This document shows positions 40,799 to 49,295 of a stretch of 64,000 bases of DNA, piece after piece. Made by a program: the position numbers and the translations under genes. Location of the stretch: contig NZ_CP013187.1 in assembly GCF_001444405.1 (NCBI RefSeq), forward strand, positions 1,302,001-1,366,000, in the 5' to 3' direction. Within the stretch, counting starts at the first letter, position 1; the number at the start of each line of letters is the position of its first letter. Source of the DNA: Pseudoalteromonas phenolica. GTDB lineage: Bacteria > Pseudomonadota > Gammaproteobacteria > Enterobacterales > Alteromonadaceae. The notes beneath the pieces were generated by a model that made no database searches, was not told the origin of the DNA, and saw only the letters and a program-made list of their open reading frames with translations.

Positions 40799-42052
40799 TC
40801 ACCAGCTAAATAACAATGCAGATACTGCAAGTAAGCCAACCACTAATACAAAGTAAGTGCTCAAACGGCCTTTGTATTTATTGAGGCTTGGCACTTTGTA
40901 AATGGCGATGGTTGGCATTACGAATAAAATCATCGCAATGATTGGACCAGAAATCGCTTCCATCATGCCCAGAATACTTGGGTTAATTACTGCACAGATC
41001 CAAATGGTGATAAACATCACCGCAACACCAATTTTATCCGCAGTTGCATTACCAAGTTTAGTTTGTTTAGTCACCAAACCATTGAAGCTTTCACGTGCAC
41101 CTAAGAAGTGACCTAAGAAAGAAGACGTAATGGCAACGAATGCTACGAAAGGACCAAGTAGGGCAATATATGGATTATCATACACGTTAGCTAAGAATGA
41201 CAGCACAGACACATTTGCTTCTTTTGCCTGAGCCATTTGCTCTGGTGTTAAAGAGAAAATACAAGAGAACACAAAAAGCAGTACAAATAAGATCAGCATT
41301 AACGATGTGTATTTTAAGATCTTTTCACTCTTAGCAACCGCTTCTGATTTGTAGTGACGACGCTGCACATTGGCAAAGCTAGAAATGGCAGCTGCATGGC
41401 TGAATGAGAATACAATTACAGGCACTGAGAGCCATAATGTATTGCTCAGTTCACCGATATCCGGTGCTGACACAGCTGGCATTTGCCAGTTAGGAATTAG
41501 GTAAAGTGATAAGAATAATAAAATCGCCACTAACGGATAAACCAAAGCAGAGAAGGCGCGCATGAGAAGCTTTTCACCGCCCAGCATTAAACTCACCATA
41601 AACGCAACCAGTACGCCAGATAGGGCAATACGAGGGATAGACTCCATGCCTAACTGGTTCACCATAAAGCTATCTACCGTATTGGTTAAACCCACACCGT
41701 AGATAAGTAGAATAGGGTAAATAGAGAAAAAATATAGAAGTGAAATTAAACGGCCCGCACCAGCACCAAAATGCTCTTCAACCACATCGGTGAAATCTGC
41801 GTTATCTTGCTTTGATGAGAGCACAAAACGGGCAAGACCACGGTGTGCTAAAAATGTCATAGGGAAGGCTAGTAAAGCCATTATTAGTAGCGGCCAAAAG
41901 CCGCCAATACCGATGTTAATTGGTAAAAATAAAATGCCCGCACCGACCGCTGTACCGAATAGGCTTAATACCCACTGCGTATCGTGCTGAGTCCAGCCAC
42001 CCCTACTGGCTGAAGACATATCTAACGTCATGGCTTCTGGGGAGTTACTCAT
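40799..42052 (-). CDS. sdaC: Serine transporter, HAAAP family (SdaC type)
   Basis: 417-residue inner-membrane amino-acid/H+ symporter with about 11 helices. It follows E. coli SdaC closely: LFGTAVGAGILFLPINIGIGGFWPLLIM, MTFLAHRGLARFVLSSK, VVEEHFGAGAGRLISLLYFFSIYPILLIYGVGLTNTVDSFM, PVIVFSFSHAAAISSFA, FLGHFLGARESFNGL and NPSILGMMEAISGPIIAMILFVMP. It imports L-serine; no serine deaminase gene is nearby. Single-gene unit with its own terminator. Confidence 0.9.
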   Translation of the reverse strand: MSNSPEAMTLDMSSASRGGWTQHDTQWVLSLFGTAVGAGILFLPINIGIGGFWPLLIMALLAFPMTFLAHRGLARFVLSSKQDNADFTDVVEEHFGAGAGRLISLLYFFSIYPILLIYGVGLTNTVDSFMVNQLGMESIPRIALSGVLVAFMVSLMLGGEKLLMRAFSALVYPLVAILLFLSLYLIPNWQMPAVSAPDIGELSNTLWLSVPVIVFSFSHAAAISSFANVQRRHYKSEAVAKSEKILKYTSLMLILFVLLFVFSCIFSLTPEQMAQAKEANVSVLSFLANVYDNPYIALLGPFVAFVAITSSFLGHFLGARESFNGLVTKQTKLGNATADKIGVAVMFITIWICAVINPSILGMMEAISGPIIAMILFVMPTIAIYKVPSLNKYKGRLSTYFVLVVGLLAVSALLFSW

Positions 42053-42231
42053 ACTTGTTGTCCTAAAAATTAATAAGAATTATTTTTCGCGCGCATGATA
42101 TAGAAATTGGCGCTAAGATGCATTTATAAAGGCTTAATCGACACTGAACGGTGTAAAGGGAGTTTGACGAATTTGCAGTTTGTTCCTAACTTGATTACAT
42201 TATGGTTTTGTTATTGCGTAAAGGACAGTCA

Positions 42232-42921
42232 ATGCAATCAATATTAAAGATCGCTTTAGTCGGAGACTATGACCCCCAAGTGCTTGCCCATCAAGCTATT
42301 CCTAAGGCATTGAAATTAAATACGTCTCAGAAGGTGGAGTATTACTGGATTCATTCATCAGAGGTTGACTTAAAAAGCTTATCTCAGTTTGACGGCATTT
42401 GGTGTGTACCGAAAAGCCCATATGACAATATGGAAAACGTATTGTCTGTGATACGTTTTGCTCGTGAGCATAAAAAACCATTTTTAGGCACTTGTGCGGG
42501 TTACCAACATGCCGCGCTGGAGTTTGCGCGAAATGCGCTAGGGTATGAACAGGCAGGAAGCAGTGAAGTCGATTTAGAAACACCCATGCCTCTTATCAAT
42601 GCATTGGTGTGCCGTTTAAATCATGAGCAACATGTTATTACTATAAAAACAAGCAGCAAAATACAAGGTTTGTACGGTCGAAGTGAAATTGCTGAAGAAT
42701 TTAATTGTGGCTATGGTATTAATCAAGAGTACTTAAATTTGTTTAATGGGAGTGAGTTGCTTTTTAGTAGTGTTGACCATCAGGGCTACCCAAAATCATT
42801 GGAATTGTTGTCTCATCCATTTTTTATAGGTACCGCTTTTCAGCCAGAACGAAGTGCCTTGCATAATCAGCAGCACCCAATAATTAATGCATTTTTAAAT
42901 GCTTGTGCATTGGAGCAATGA
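42232..42921 (+). CDS. CTP synthase C-terminal region-related glutamine amidotransferase-like protein
   Basis: 229 residues from ATG 42232 (AAGGAC ahead; the frame extends 10 codons upstream). A class I amidotransferase fold: nucleophile segment FLGTCAGYQHAALEFARN with Cys88, and a late GTAFQPERSALHNQQHP with the His-x-Glu-type region altered to PER. It belongs to the family annotated 'CTP synthase C-terminal region-related (seleno)protein', in which some members carry selenocysteine at the nucleophile; here it is an ordinary TGT Cys. No synthase domain is attached. Substrate unknown. Confidence 0.82.
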   Translation: MQSILKIALVGDYDPQVLAHQAIPKALKLNTSQKVEYYWIHSSEVDLKSLSQFDGIWCVPKSPYDNMENVLSVIRFAREHKKPFLGTCAGYQHAALEFARNALGYEQAGSSEVDLETPMPLINALVCRLNHEQHVITIKTSSKIQGLYGRSEIAEEFNCGYGINQEYLNLFNGSELLFSSVDHQGYPKSLELLSHPFFIGTAFQPERSALHNQQHPIINAFLNACALEQ

Positions 42922-43040
42922 AAACTGATTGGAGTGGGCTTAATAATCCGAGTTCAAACGAAATAAAATCATTCAGTCATCATATTTTGTATTTCTAACT
43001 GCTATACTGCTTTTTAATCATAAGGTTAAAGAGAAGTGAT

Positions 43041-43709
43041 ATGAGATTAATTTATTTGTTACTGGGCTTACTTTTTACTTGCTCGGTACTTGCTGAAGAA
43101 AAGAAACCAGAGCCAGAACCGCTTGATCCTATGTATCATGGCATTCATCCTATGGCATTAGTTAATAAAGGCTCCAATATCTATGCAGTAAATATGTCAG
43201 GATATCGCACGCCTCATGACCTTCAAATTGTATATCAAATAAAAAACCCTGATGTTGCTTTCTTAAATTTGGTCAAAGATGCAGAGTTGGTGACGATTAA
43301 GCCACAAGCATTTAATATTCAACGCTTACTGCGTGGTGAAGAGATAACGGTCACAGCAGATATCTATATGGGCCACTTCGATAGAGGCGGCAATTTGTTT
43401 TATGCAAACCGCACTATAGAATTTACCGATAAAATTTATGCCAGAGAGTTTAAAGACTTACAAGAATCGTCTCAGTGGCAAGATTATGATTACGTGGATG
43501 TTAAGGGAAATGAGCGCATTTATATTCACAAAATCCAAAAAGCTCCTAGCTTTAGTCACTTGATTCATATTGATATGACAGGAGCTTGCTTGCAAAAATT
43601 CAGAACATCGAAGCGCGTACCTAAAGAAAGTGAGCTTACTTATAAATTTGTGAACTGCGGCACTTTAAAACCGCTTTATTACGAAGCCGAAGATTTTCAA
43701 GAAAAGTAA
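43041..43709 (+). CDS. Secreted protein of unknown function
   Basis: 222 residues with signal peptide (MRLIYLLLGLLFTCSVLA). The mature part is rich in aromatic and charged residues and in predicted beta strands, with two Cys near the C-terminus (ACLQKF and FVNCGTL) likely to form a disulfide. No repeats, lipobox or catalytic motif seen. It has its own terminator and no co-directional neighbour. Not recognised. Confidence 0.6.
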   Translation: MRLIYLLLGLLFTCSVLAEEKKPEPEPLDPMYHGIHPMALVNKGSNIYAVNMSGYRTPHDLQIVYQIKNPDVAFLNLVKDAELVTIKPQAFNIQRLLRGEEITVTADIYMGHFDRGGNLFYANRTIEFTDKIYAREFKDLQESSQWQDYDYVDVKGNERIYIHKIQKAPSFSHLIHIDMTGACLQKFRTSKRVPKESELTYKFVNCGTLKPLYYEAEDFQEK

Positions 43710-43724
43710 TGTATAAACTTGAAT

Positions 43725-43751
43725 GAGCGCCTTAATCAGCGCTCTTTTTTT
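43725..43751 (+). terminator. Terminator after secreted protein
   Basis: Arms GAGCGC / GCGCTC, 8-base loop, then seven T. It overlaps the last codons of the convergent transporter gene. Confidence 0.82.
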
Positions 43752-44640
43752 GCCAGTACCCCGCTAGAAGAGAGCCACTGATATTGTGCCAAATTGAAAA
43801 CAGCGTACCTGCAATGGCTGCTGCAGGTGTAAAAAATTTAATCGCAAGTGCTACAGCTAAACCAGAATTTTGCATACCTACCTCAAATGCCACTGTGCGG
43901 CAAATCTGTTCATCAAAACCTAATTTCTTTGGTGCCCAATAACCTAACATTAGCCCGATAAGGTTGTGAACAACCACAGCTGCCACAATTAATAGGCTCA
44001 AGCTTTGCAGCTTTTGCTGGTTTAAGGCGACGATAATACTGATGATAAAAATAATTGCCAGCATGGCAATTATTGGCAGTTTGCTGTGTATTTTCTCTAT
44101 TACAGTTGCAAAAACGTAATTCAGTGTAACGCCTACCAATAGTGGCAATAAAACAATTTTTGCTAAACTACTCAGCATCGAAAGCACAGGAATATCAACA
44201 TTCTGACCAATCAATAGGTTCGTTAATAGCGGTGTCATGAAAACACCAATTAAGGTACTGACTGCTGTCATGGTGACAGATAAAGCAACATCACCTTTTG
44301 CTAAATAACACAACACATTACTTGCGGTGCCACCTGCAACAGCACCAACAAGCACCATACCAATTAGCATATGAGTGTCCAATGCAAATAGTTGGCTGAG
44401 CAAAAATGCGGTGACTGGCATAATCGTAAATTGCAAAACAAGCCCTAGCCCGATTGCTTTTTTATTTTCAACGACTCGTTTAAAGTCTGCTGGTTTTAGC
44501 GTTAAACCCATCGTAAGCATGATGAACATTAACAGCGGCACAATAATGGATTTAAAACCTGTGAATAGACTTGGGTTTAAGTAAGCAATAGCAGAGCTGA
44601 TAACAGCCCAAAGAGGAAAAAGTTGAAGTGATAGTTTCAT
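43732..44640 (-). CDS. Bile acid:sodium symporter (BASS) family transporter
   Basis: 302-residue inner-membrane protein with 9-10 helices, the usual BASS size. Family patterns: MFIMLTMGLTLKPADFKRVV, VAGGTASNVLCYLAKGDVALSVTMTAVSTLIGVFMTPLLT (Na+-site loop) and ICRTVAFEVGMQNSGLAVALA. Bacterial members import Na+ with small organic acids such as pantoate or pyruvate as well as bile acids; substrate cannot be told here. Monocistronic. Confidence 0.9.
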   Translation of the reverse strand: MKLSLQLFPLWAVISSAIAYLNPSLFTGFKSIIVPLLMFIMLTMGLTLKPADFKRVVENKKAIGLGLVLQFTIMPVTAFLLSQLFALDTHMLIGMVLVGAVAGGTASNVLCYLAKGDVALSVTMTAVSTLIGVFMTPLLTNLLIGQNVDIPVLSMLSSLAKIVLLPLLVGVTLNYVFATVIEKIHSKLPIIAMLAIIFIISIIVALNQQKLQSLSLLIVAAVVVHNLIGLMLGYWAPKKLGFDEQICRTVAFEVGMQNSGLAVALAIKFFTPAAAIAGTLFSIWHNISGSLLAGYWQKKSAD

Positions 44641-44753
44641 CGTAGTTGGATGTGTTTTTTATTTCATACTACCTATTAATATTGTTGATTGATATAGCAA
44701 AACCACACATCATCAAATGTGTTTAATGTATTTGAATATACAGAAAATAATAA

Positions 44754-44805
44754 TAAAAAAAGCAACTAGATTTAAAGTGACCTGAGCACAATACCTAGTT
44801 GCTTT
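44754..44805 (-). terminator. Probable terminator after M3 peptidase gene
   Basis: Arms AAAGCAACTAG / CTAGTTGCTTT with a rather long 25-base loop, followed leftward by a T-rich tract; 20 bases past the stop. Confidence 0.6.
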
Positions 44806-44824
44806 AATTGGTTATGATGTTGAA

Positions 44825-46987
44825 TTAGTTAACTGTTACCGATAATCCACGGCGCTTAAGTAATGCTTCAGTCGTTGGCTCTTGTCCACGGAAAGCCTTA
44901 TAAGATTCCATAAGATCACGTGTGTTACCTACTTCAAGAATGTTCTCACGATACTTCTGGCCAATCTTACGGTTTAAACCACCTTGTGTTTGCACATACG
45001 CATACGCATCTGCCGCTAAAATTTCACTCCACATGTATGCATAGTAACCTGCTGCGTAACCACCCATTGAGTGATTAAAGTAGGCTGATTTATAGCGAGG
45101 CGGGATGTAATCAATGTTTACGTTATGTTTTTCAAGCGCAGCTTGCTCAAACTTAACTATGTCTTGCTTCGGTGCAGAAGCAGGTAATGAGTGCCATTCC
45201 ATATCTAGGAGTGCAGCTGCAACATATTCAAAAGTATCGAAGCCTTGGTTGAAGCTACGAGATTCGATCACTTTTTTAAGTAAATCTTTTGGAATTGGCT
45301 CACCTGTTTTGTAGTGTTTTGCATAGTTTGCAATAACTTCAGGGTACATTGCCCAGTCTTCTTCAAATGTAGAAGGGAACTCTACAAAGTCACGAGATGT
45401 AGAAGTACCTGAAAGAGTAGGGTATTTCACTTGAGACAACATGCCATGAACACCGTGGCCCATTTCATGGAAAATAGTGGTCGCTTCGGAGTAGCTAATC
45501 AGTGTTGGCTCACCTTCAGGGGCTTTTTGAATGTTCATTACATTCACAATCACAGGACGTTGATTGTCTAGGCCAGACTGTTTAACAAAGGCACTTTTCC
45601 ATGCTCCACCACGCTTACCTTCACGGGCAAAGTAGTCAGCGTAGAAAATAGCTAGGCTAGAACCGTCTTCGTCTAATAGTTCATAAGCTTCTACGTCTTC
45701 ATGATAAACCGGTAAGTCTGGGCGCGGCTTAAAAGTAATGCCATATAAACGGTTCATAGTGAAGAACACACCATCTTTAAGTACACGATTAAATTCGAAA
45801 TACTCTTTAACCGCATTTTCATCTAGGTTGTACTTATCTTTACGTACTTGCTCTGCGTAGAAGAACCAGTCCCATGGTGCTAGTTTGAAGTTTTCGCCAG
45901 AGGCATCAATTTTAGCCTGAATTGCAGCTGCTTCCGCATCTACATTCTGAAGAAGCGCAGGTACCATGCTTGAAAGCATATCTAACACAGCTTGTGGCTC
46001 TTTTGCCATTTGTGATTCAAGGCCAAAGTGCGCATAACTGTCATAGCCTAATAATGCAGCGCGCTCAGCACGTAATTTTGTGATGGTAGGCACAATATCA
46101 GCGTTGCTGTTTTCACCTGTCAGAGCACGCTCAGCAGATGCACGCCACACTTTCTCACGAAGGTCACGATTCTCTAAAGAGGCAAGAATTGGTTGACGTG
46201 TCGTATTCGTGATTTTGATAAGGTACTTGCCTTCATGGCCCGCTTCTGCCGCAGCAGTTGCAAGTGAAGCGATTTGTGCATCAGACAGACCAGCTAGTTG
46301 CGCTTTATCTTCAACAATAACGACATTGTTTTTAATCAGCGCCATAATGTTTTGGCTGAACTGAGTACCAATTGTAGAAAGCGCTTTGTTGATTTCACGA
46401 ATACGCGCTTTTTGGTCTTCGTTTAGTTTCGCACCTGAACGAACAAAGCCTTTGTAAAGTACTTCTACTAGACGCTTTTCTTCAGCGGTTAGATTAAGTG
46501 CAGCACGTTGGTTATAAACCGCTTCAACACGTTCGAAAAGAGCTTTATTTAAGTTGATATTGTCGCCATGTGCCGCAAACTTTGGTGCCATTTCTGTTTG
46601 AATAGCACGGCGTGCGTCGTTTGAATCAGTACCGTTTAAATTGAAGAAAATACGACTTGCTCGAGTCAGTAGCTCACCGCTTTTTTCCATCGCAACAATG
46701 GTATTTTCAAAGCTAGGTGCTTCAGTGTTATTCACAATAGCATCAATCTCAGCAAGTTGCTCTTTCATGCCTTGCTCGAAAGCAGGCACAAAGTGCTCAT
46801 CTTTAATTAAATCAAATTGTGGTGTTTGAAATTGCAAAGGGCTTTTCACAAAAAGTGGGTTTGTACTTTCAATTGAAGCAGAAACTTGCTCATTTTGCGC
46901 AGTGTTATTTGTTGTTGTATTGCTTGGCTCAGAGCAAGCACTTAATAAAAGTGCTGAACTAATAGCGGTAGCGATCAGTGTTTTCAT
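44825..46987 (-). CDS. dcp: M3-family zinc metallopeptidase, Dcp-like lipoprotein
   Basis: 720-residue thimet-oligopeptidase-type enzyme. Lipobox LLLSACSEP at residues 14-22 makes it a lipoprotein (Ser at +2). The catalytic TTIFHEMGHGVHGML has His507 and the usual third ligand Glu about 25 residues later in EFPSTFEEDW. The C-terminal GGYAAGYYAYMWSEILAADAY is the substrate-tyrosine segment of Dcp/OpdA proteins. It should release dipeptides from peptide C-termini in the periplasm. It is 37 bases behind an EEP-family lipoprotein gene and may share its transcript. Confidence 0.9.
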   Translation of the reverse strand: MKTLIATAISSALLLSACSEPSNTTTNNTAQNEQVSASIESTNPLFVKSPLQFQTPQFDLIKDEHFVPAFEQGMKEQLAEIDAIVNNTEAPSFENTIVAMEKSGELLTRASRIFFNLNGTDSNDARRAIQTEMAPKFAAHGDNINLNKALFERVEAVYNQRAALNLTAEEKRLVEVLYKGFVRSGAKLNEDQKARIREINKALSTIGTQFSQNIMALIKNNVVIVEDKAQLAGLSDAQIASLATAAAEAGHEGKYLIKITNTTRQPILASLENRDLREKVWRASAERALTGENSNADIVPTITKLRAERAALLGYDSYAHFGLESQMAKEPQAVLDMLSSMVPALLQNVDAEAAAIQAKIDASGENFKLAPWDWFFYAEQVRKDKYNLDENAVKEYFEFNRVLKDGVFFTMNRLYGITFKPRPDLPVYHEDVEAYELLDEDGSSLAIFYADYFAREGKRGGAWKSAFVKQSGLDNQRPVIVNVMNIQKAPEGEPTLISYSEATTIFHEMGHGVHGMLSQVKYPTLSGTSTSRDFVEFPSTFEEDWAMYPEVIANYAKHYKTGEPIPKDLLKKVIESRSFNQGFDTFEYVAAALLDMEWHSLPASAPKQDIVKFEQAALEKHNVNIDYIPPRYKSAYFNHSMGGYAAGYYAYMWSEILAADAYAYVQTQGGLNRKIGQKYRENILEVGNTRDLMESYKAFRGQEPTTEALLKRRGLSVTVN

Positions 46988-47023
46988 TGTTTTTCTCTAT
47001 TTATGTGTTTAAAACTAAGATGG

Positions 47024-47950
47024 TTAAAAGGAAAAGCGTGCACTTAAGGCACAATGGTCACTTAACATGTCGTCAATATTCATATTGTCGAAATAATGAA
47101 ACTTTATAGACTCACTGTTGTATTGAGTGCTTAAAGCACTTGAGATAAAAATATGGTCAATTGGCGCTGGGTATTTCGGATGACAACCGGTTTTGCCGTC
47201 AGTGAGGTTTTGTAATTGCTTGTTAGGTAAGCTGGTGTCAGCAAATAAACCCGGTGAGTGAAATAGATCTTTTCTGAAGCGATTGTTAGGGTTCGCCAGT
47301 CTATGATTGAAGTCACCTAACACAATCCAATTTTCTTGATTTAGTGGCTGAGATTCTAAGTAGTCATCAAGAACATTTACTTGTTGACTAAGAACAGAAC
47401 AAGACTCTCTATCAGAGTCTAGATAATCATCTACAAAGCAACCGCTTTTAAGGTGAAGATTGACGATGTGGAGCTTTTCATCTGCATGTTGAACAGTTAG
47501 CTTTATTCCCTGCCTTAAGCCTGGTCGTGGTACTGCAATGGCTTTTAGTTGTTCAACACTGTCTATTTTTATTGAATTTCTTACCGCAAAAGCTACTTTT
47601 TGCTGTGTCGATGTCAGGCTGCTTTCTCTACAGGTATAAGTTTGAGAATCAGGGCGGTCTGAGATGATTATTTGCCACTCATCTTCAGGAAAAATACGCG
47701 CAACTGCTTTGGCTGATTCAACTTCTTGTAATGCTACAACGTCTGCTTTTAGGTTATTTGCATATTCTTTTAGTTTTTCATAATCAGCTTTATTGCGCGC
47801 TTTACACCCTTGTCCATATTCTTCAGCCAAATGCTCAATATTCCATGTAGCAACCACCAGTGAGTCTTCTGGATTCGTAACCGTACTGCATGCGCTGAGT
47901 GCGATAGTGGCGCAACAAGTTAAAAGTGAGAGCTTGAAAAATTTATTCAT
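47024..47950 (-). CDS. Lipoprotein of the endonuclease/exonuclease/phosphatase (EEP) family
   Basis: 308 residues. Lipobox IALSAC with Cys near residue 21. EEP-fold catalytic motifs occur in order: VATWNIEHL, LQEVES (Glu), VNLHLKSG, LGDFNHRL (Asp/Asn), PIDHIFIS and SDHCALSARF (final His). The Mg-dependent fold is shared by DNase I, phosphodiesterases and sphingomyelinases; a surface nuclease or phosphatase are both possible. Its start lies 31 bases from a candidate Zur box shared with folE2, so zinc or phosphate scavenging from nucleic acid is an attractive guess. Confidence 0.85.
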   Translation of the reverse strand: MNKFFKLSLLTCCATIALSACSTVTNPEDSLVVATWNIEHLAEEYGQGCKARNKADYEKLKEYANNLKADVVALQEVESAKAVARIFPEDEWQIIISDRPDSQTYTCRESSLTSTQQKVAFAVRNSIKIDSVEQLKAIAVPRPGLRQGIKLTVQHADEKLHIVNLHLKSGCFVDDYLDSDRESCSVLSQQVNVLDDYLESQPLNQENWIVLGDFNHRLANPNNRFRKDLFHSPGLFADTSLPNKQLQNLTDGKTGCHPKYPAPIDHIFISSALSTQYNSESIKFHYFDNMNIDDMLSDHCALSARFSF

Positions 47951-47980
47951 AAACGTGCTTCTGAAAAACTTGAATATCGT

Positions 47981-48003
47981 GATATGTTATAAAGTAACAT
48001 TAA
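47981..48003. promoter_or_regulatory. Candidate Zur box
   Basis: A 23-bp imperfect palindrome centred on ATGTTAT-AAA-GTAACAT strongly resembles the gammaproteobacterial Zur operator (GAAATGTTATANTATAACATTTC). It lies in the divergent region between the EEP lipoprotein gene and folE2, a well-known Zur target. The site is 31 bases from the lipoprotein ATG and 226 from the folE2 ATG. Confidence 0.72.
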
Positions 48004-48052
48004 TTGATGCAATCTTTATTGCGTTAAATGGCAGAGGTGCACGATAAGTGGT

Positions 48053-48172
48053 ATGACCAAAACGTCATGTTCTGGATATCCCTTTGCTAAACCGGAATTT
48101 CTTCGGAAAGACATTTGCCGATATTGCACTGACTTTCAATTGAATAGCTTCGAAATTATCTCAAAGTATTGA
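48053..48172 (+). CDS. Possible 39-residue Cys-containing small protein
   Basis: ATG 48053 to TGA 48172 lies between the Zur box and folE2. The peptide starts MTKTSCSGYPFAKPEF and carries a CxxC-like ICRYC plus one other Cys; a weak GAGGTG lies 12 bases ahead. Three Cys in 39 residues and a position under a putative zinc repressor hint at a metal-binding peptide, but the frame may be chance. Confidence 0.35.
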   Translation: MTKTSCSGYPFAKPEFLRKDICRYCTDFQLNSFEIISKY

Positions 48173-48229
48173 GAGCACGCTGTATGGATAGCAATGTTGG
48201 ACCAAAAATAATCGTCGGAGATAAAAATA

Positions 48230-49120
48230 ATGCTGTTACCTGATATCACTTCGAATCAGAATAAAGAGTTTCCTACACATTTGAAGTGGGTAGGTATGGA
48301 GCAGATATCTGTGCCTTTACTCATTGAAGTTAATAAAAATTATACTGCAGTCAATGGGCAGGCAGACTTGTTTGTGAGCTTAGACAGTGACGCAAAAGGC
48401 ATCCATATGTCGCGTTTATATTTACTACTGAATGAGTATATTGCAGGGCAAGAATTCAGTCAGCAAACACTCGCAGCTATGATGGATGCGATGCTGAGTT
48501 CGCAAAAAGGCTTAAGCCAACAAGCTAAGCTAAATCTAAAGTTTGAACTACCGATTCTAAAGCCTGCTTTGTTAAGCAGTAACAGCGGATATAATGCCTA
48601 TCCAATTGAAATAGAGGCAGTACAAAGTCAGCAATCAATTCAAATTAATGTATCTTTGACAATACCTTACAGCAGTACTTGCCCATGTTCAGCCGCGTTA
48701 TCAAGGCAACTATTAAGTGATGCGGTAGAAACTAAGTTCTCACAGCAGACTCAGATTGATAAGGCACAATTAAAAGCTTGGCTTGAAAGTAAAGAGGGCT
48801 CAATTGCAACTCCGCATAGCCAACGTTCGTATGCCTACATTCAGCTTTCATTAGCGCAGTCAGTATTCCCTGATATTGCAGATTTGGTGACACTTTTTGA
48901 GCAAAGCATTGGCACACCGGTACAGACCGCTGTTAAACGAGAAGATGAACAAGCTTTTGCCGCACTTAATGCGGAGAATTTGATGTTTTGCGAAGATGCA
49001 GCCAGAAGATTGAAAGCGACACTTGAGTCAATGAGTTCAGTGACAAATTACCAGTTTAAAATTGAACATCAAGAGAGTTTACATGCGCATAATGCCGTTG
49101 TGCATGACAGTAAATTCTAG
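48230..49120 (+). CDS. folE2: GTP cyclohydrolase I, type IB (zinc-independent)
   Basis: 296 residues. Converts GTP to dihydroneopterin triphosphate in folate and queuosine synthesis using Mn or other metals in place of zinc. Family segments: KGIHMSRLYLLLNEY, STCPCSAALSRQLL with the metal Cys, TPHSQRSYAYIQL and VKREDEQAFAALNAENLMFCEDAARRL. In other bacteria folE2 is switched on by zinc limitation through Zur; the candidate Zur box upstream fits. GGAG lies ahead of the ATG. Confidence 0.95.
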   Translation: MLLPDITSNQNKEFPTHLKWVGMEQISVPLLIEVNKNYTAVNGQADLFVSLDSDAKGIHMSRLYLLLNEYIAGQEFSQQTLAAMMDAMLSSQKGLSQQAKLNLKFELPILKPALLSSNSGYNAYPIEIEAVQSQQSIQINVSLTIPYSSTCPCSAALSRQLLSDAVETKFSQQTQIDKAQLKAWLESKEGSIATPHSQRSYAYIQLSLAQSVFPDIADLVTLFEQSIGTPVQTAVKREDEQAFAALNAENLMFCEDAARRLKATLESMSSVTNYQFKIEHQESLHAHNAVVHDSKF

Positions 49121-49295
49121 CTGTTATTCATAAATTGAAACAATTTAATAACCAGAGCGTACCGCAAACAATTGCTATTTTAGGTGCGGACATTAAAGTA
49201 CCCAATTCTTTCCCTTTGGGGATAAGTGAAAACACTAACAAGCAGCTGAATCTAATAATAATAGAAGTTCAGCAATTATAATATTGAGGGAAATC

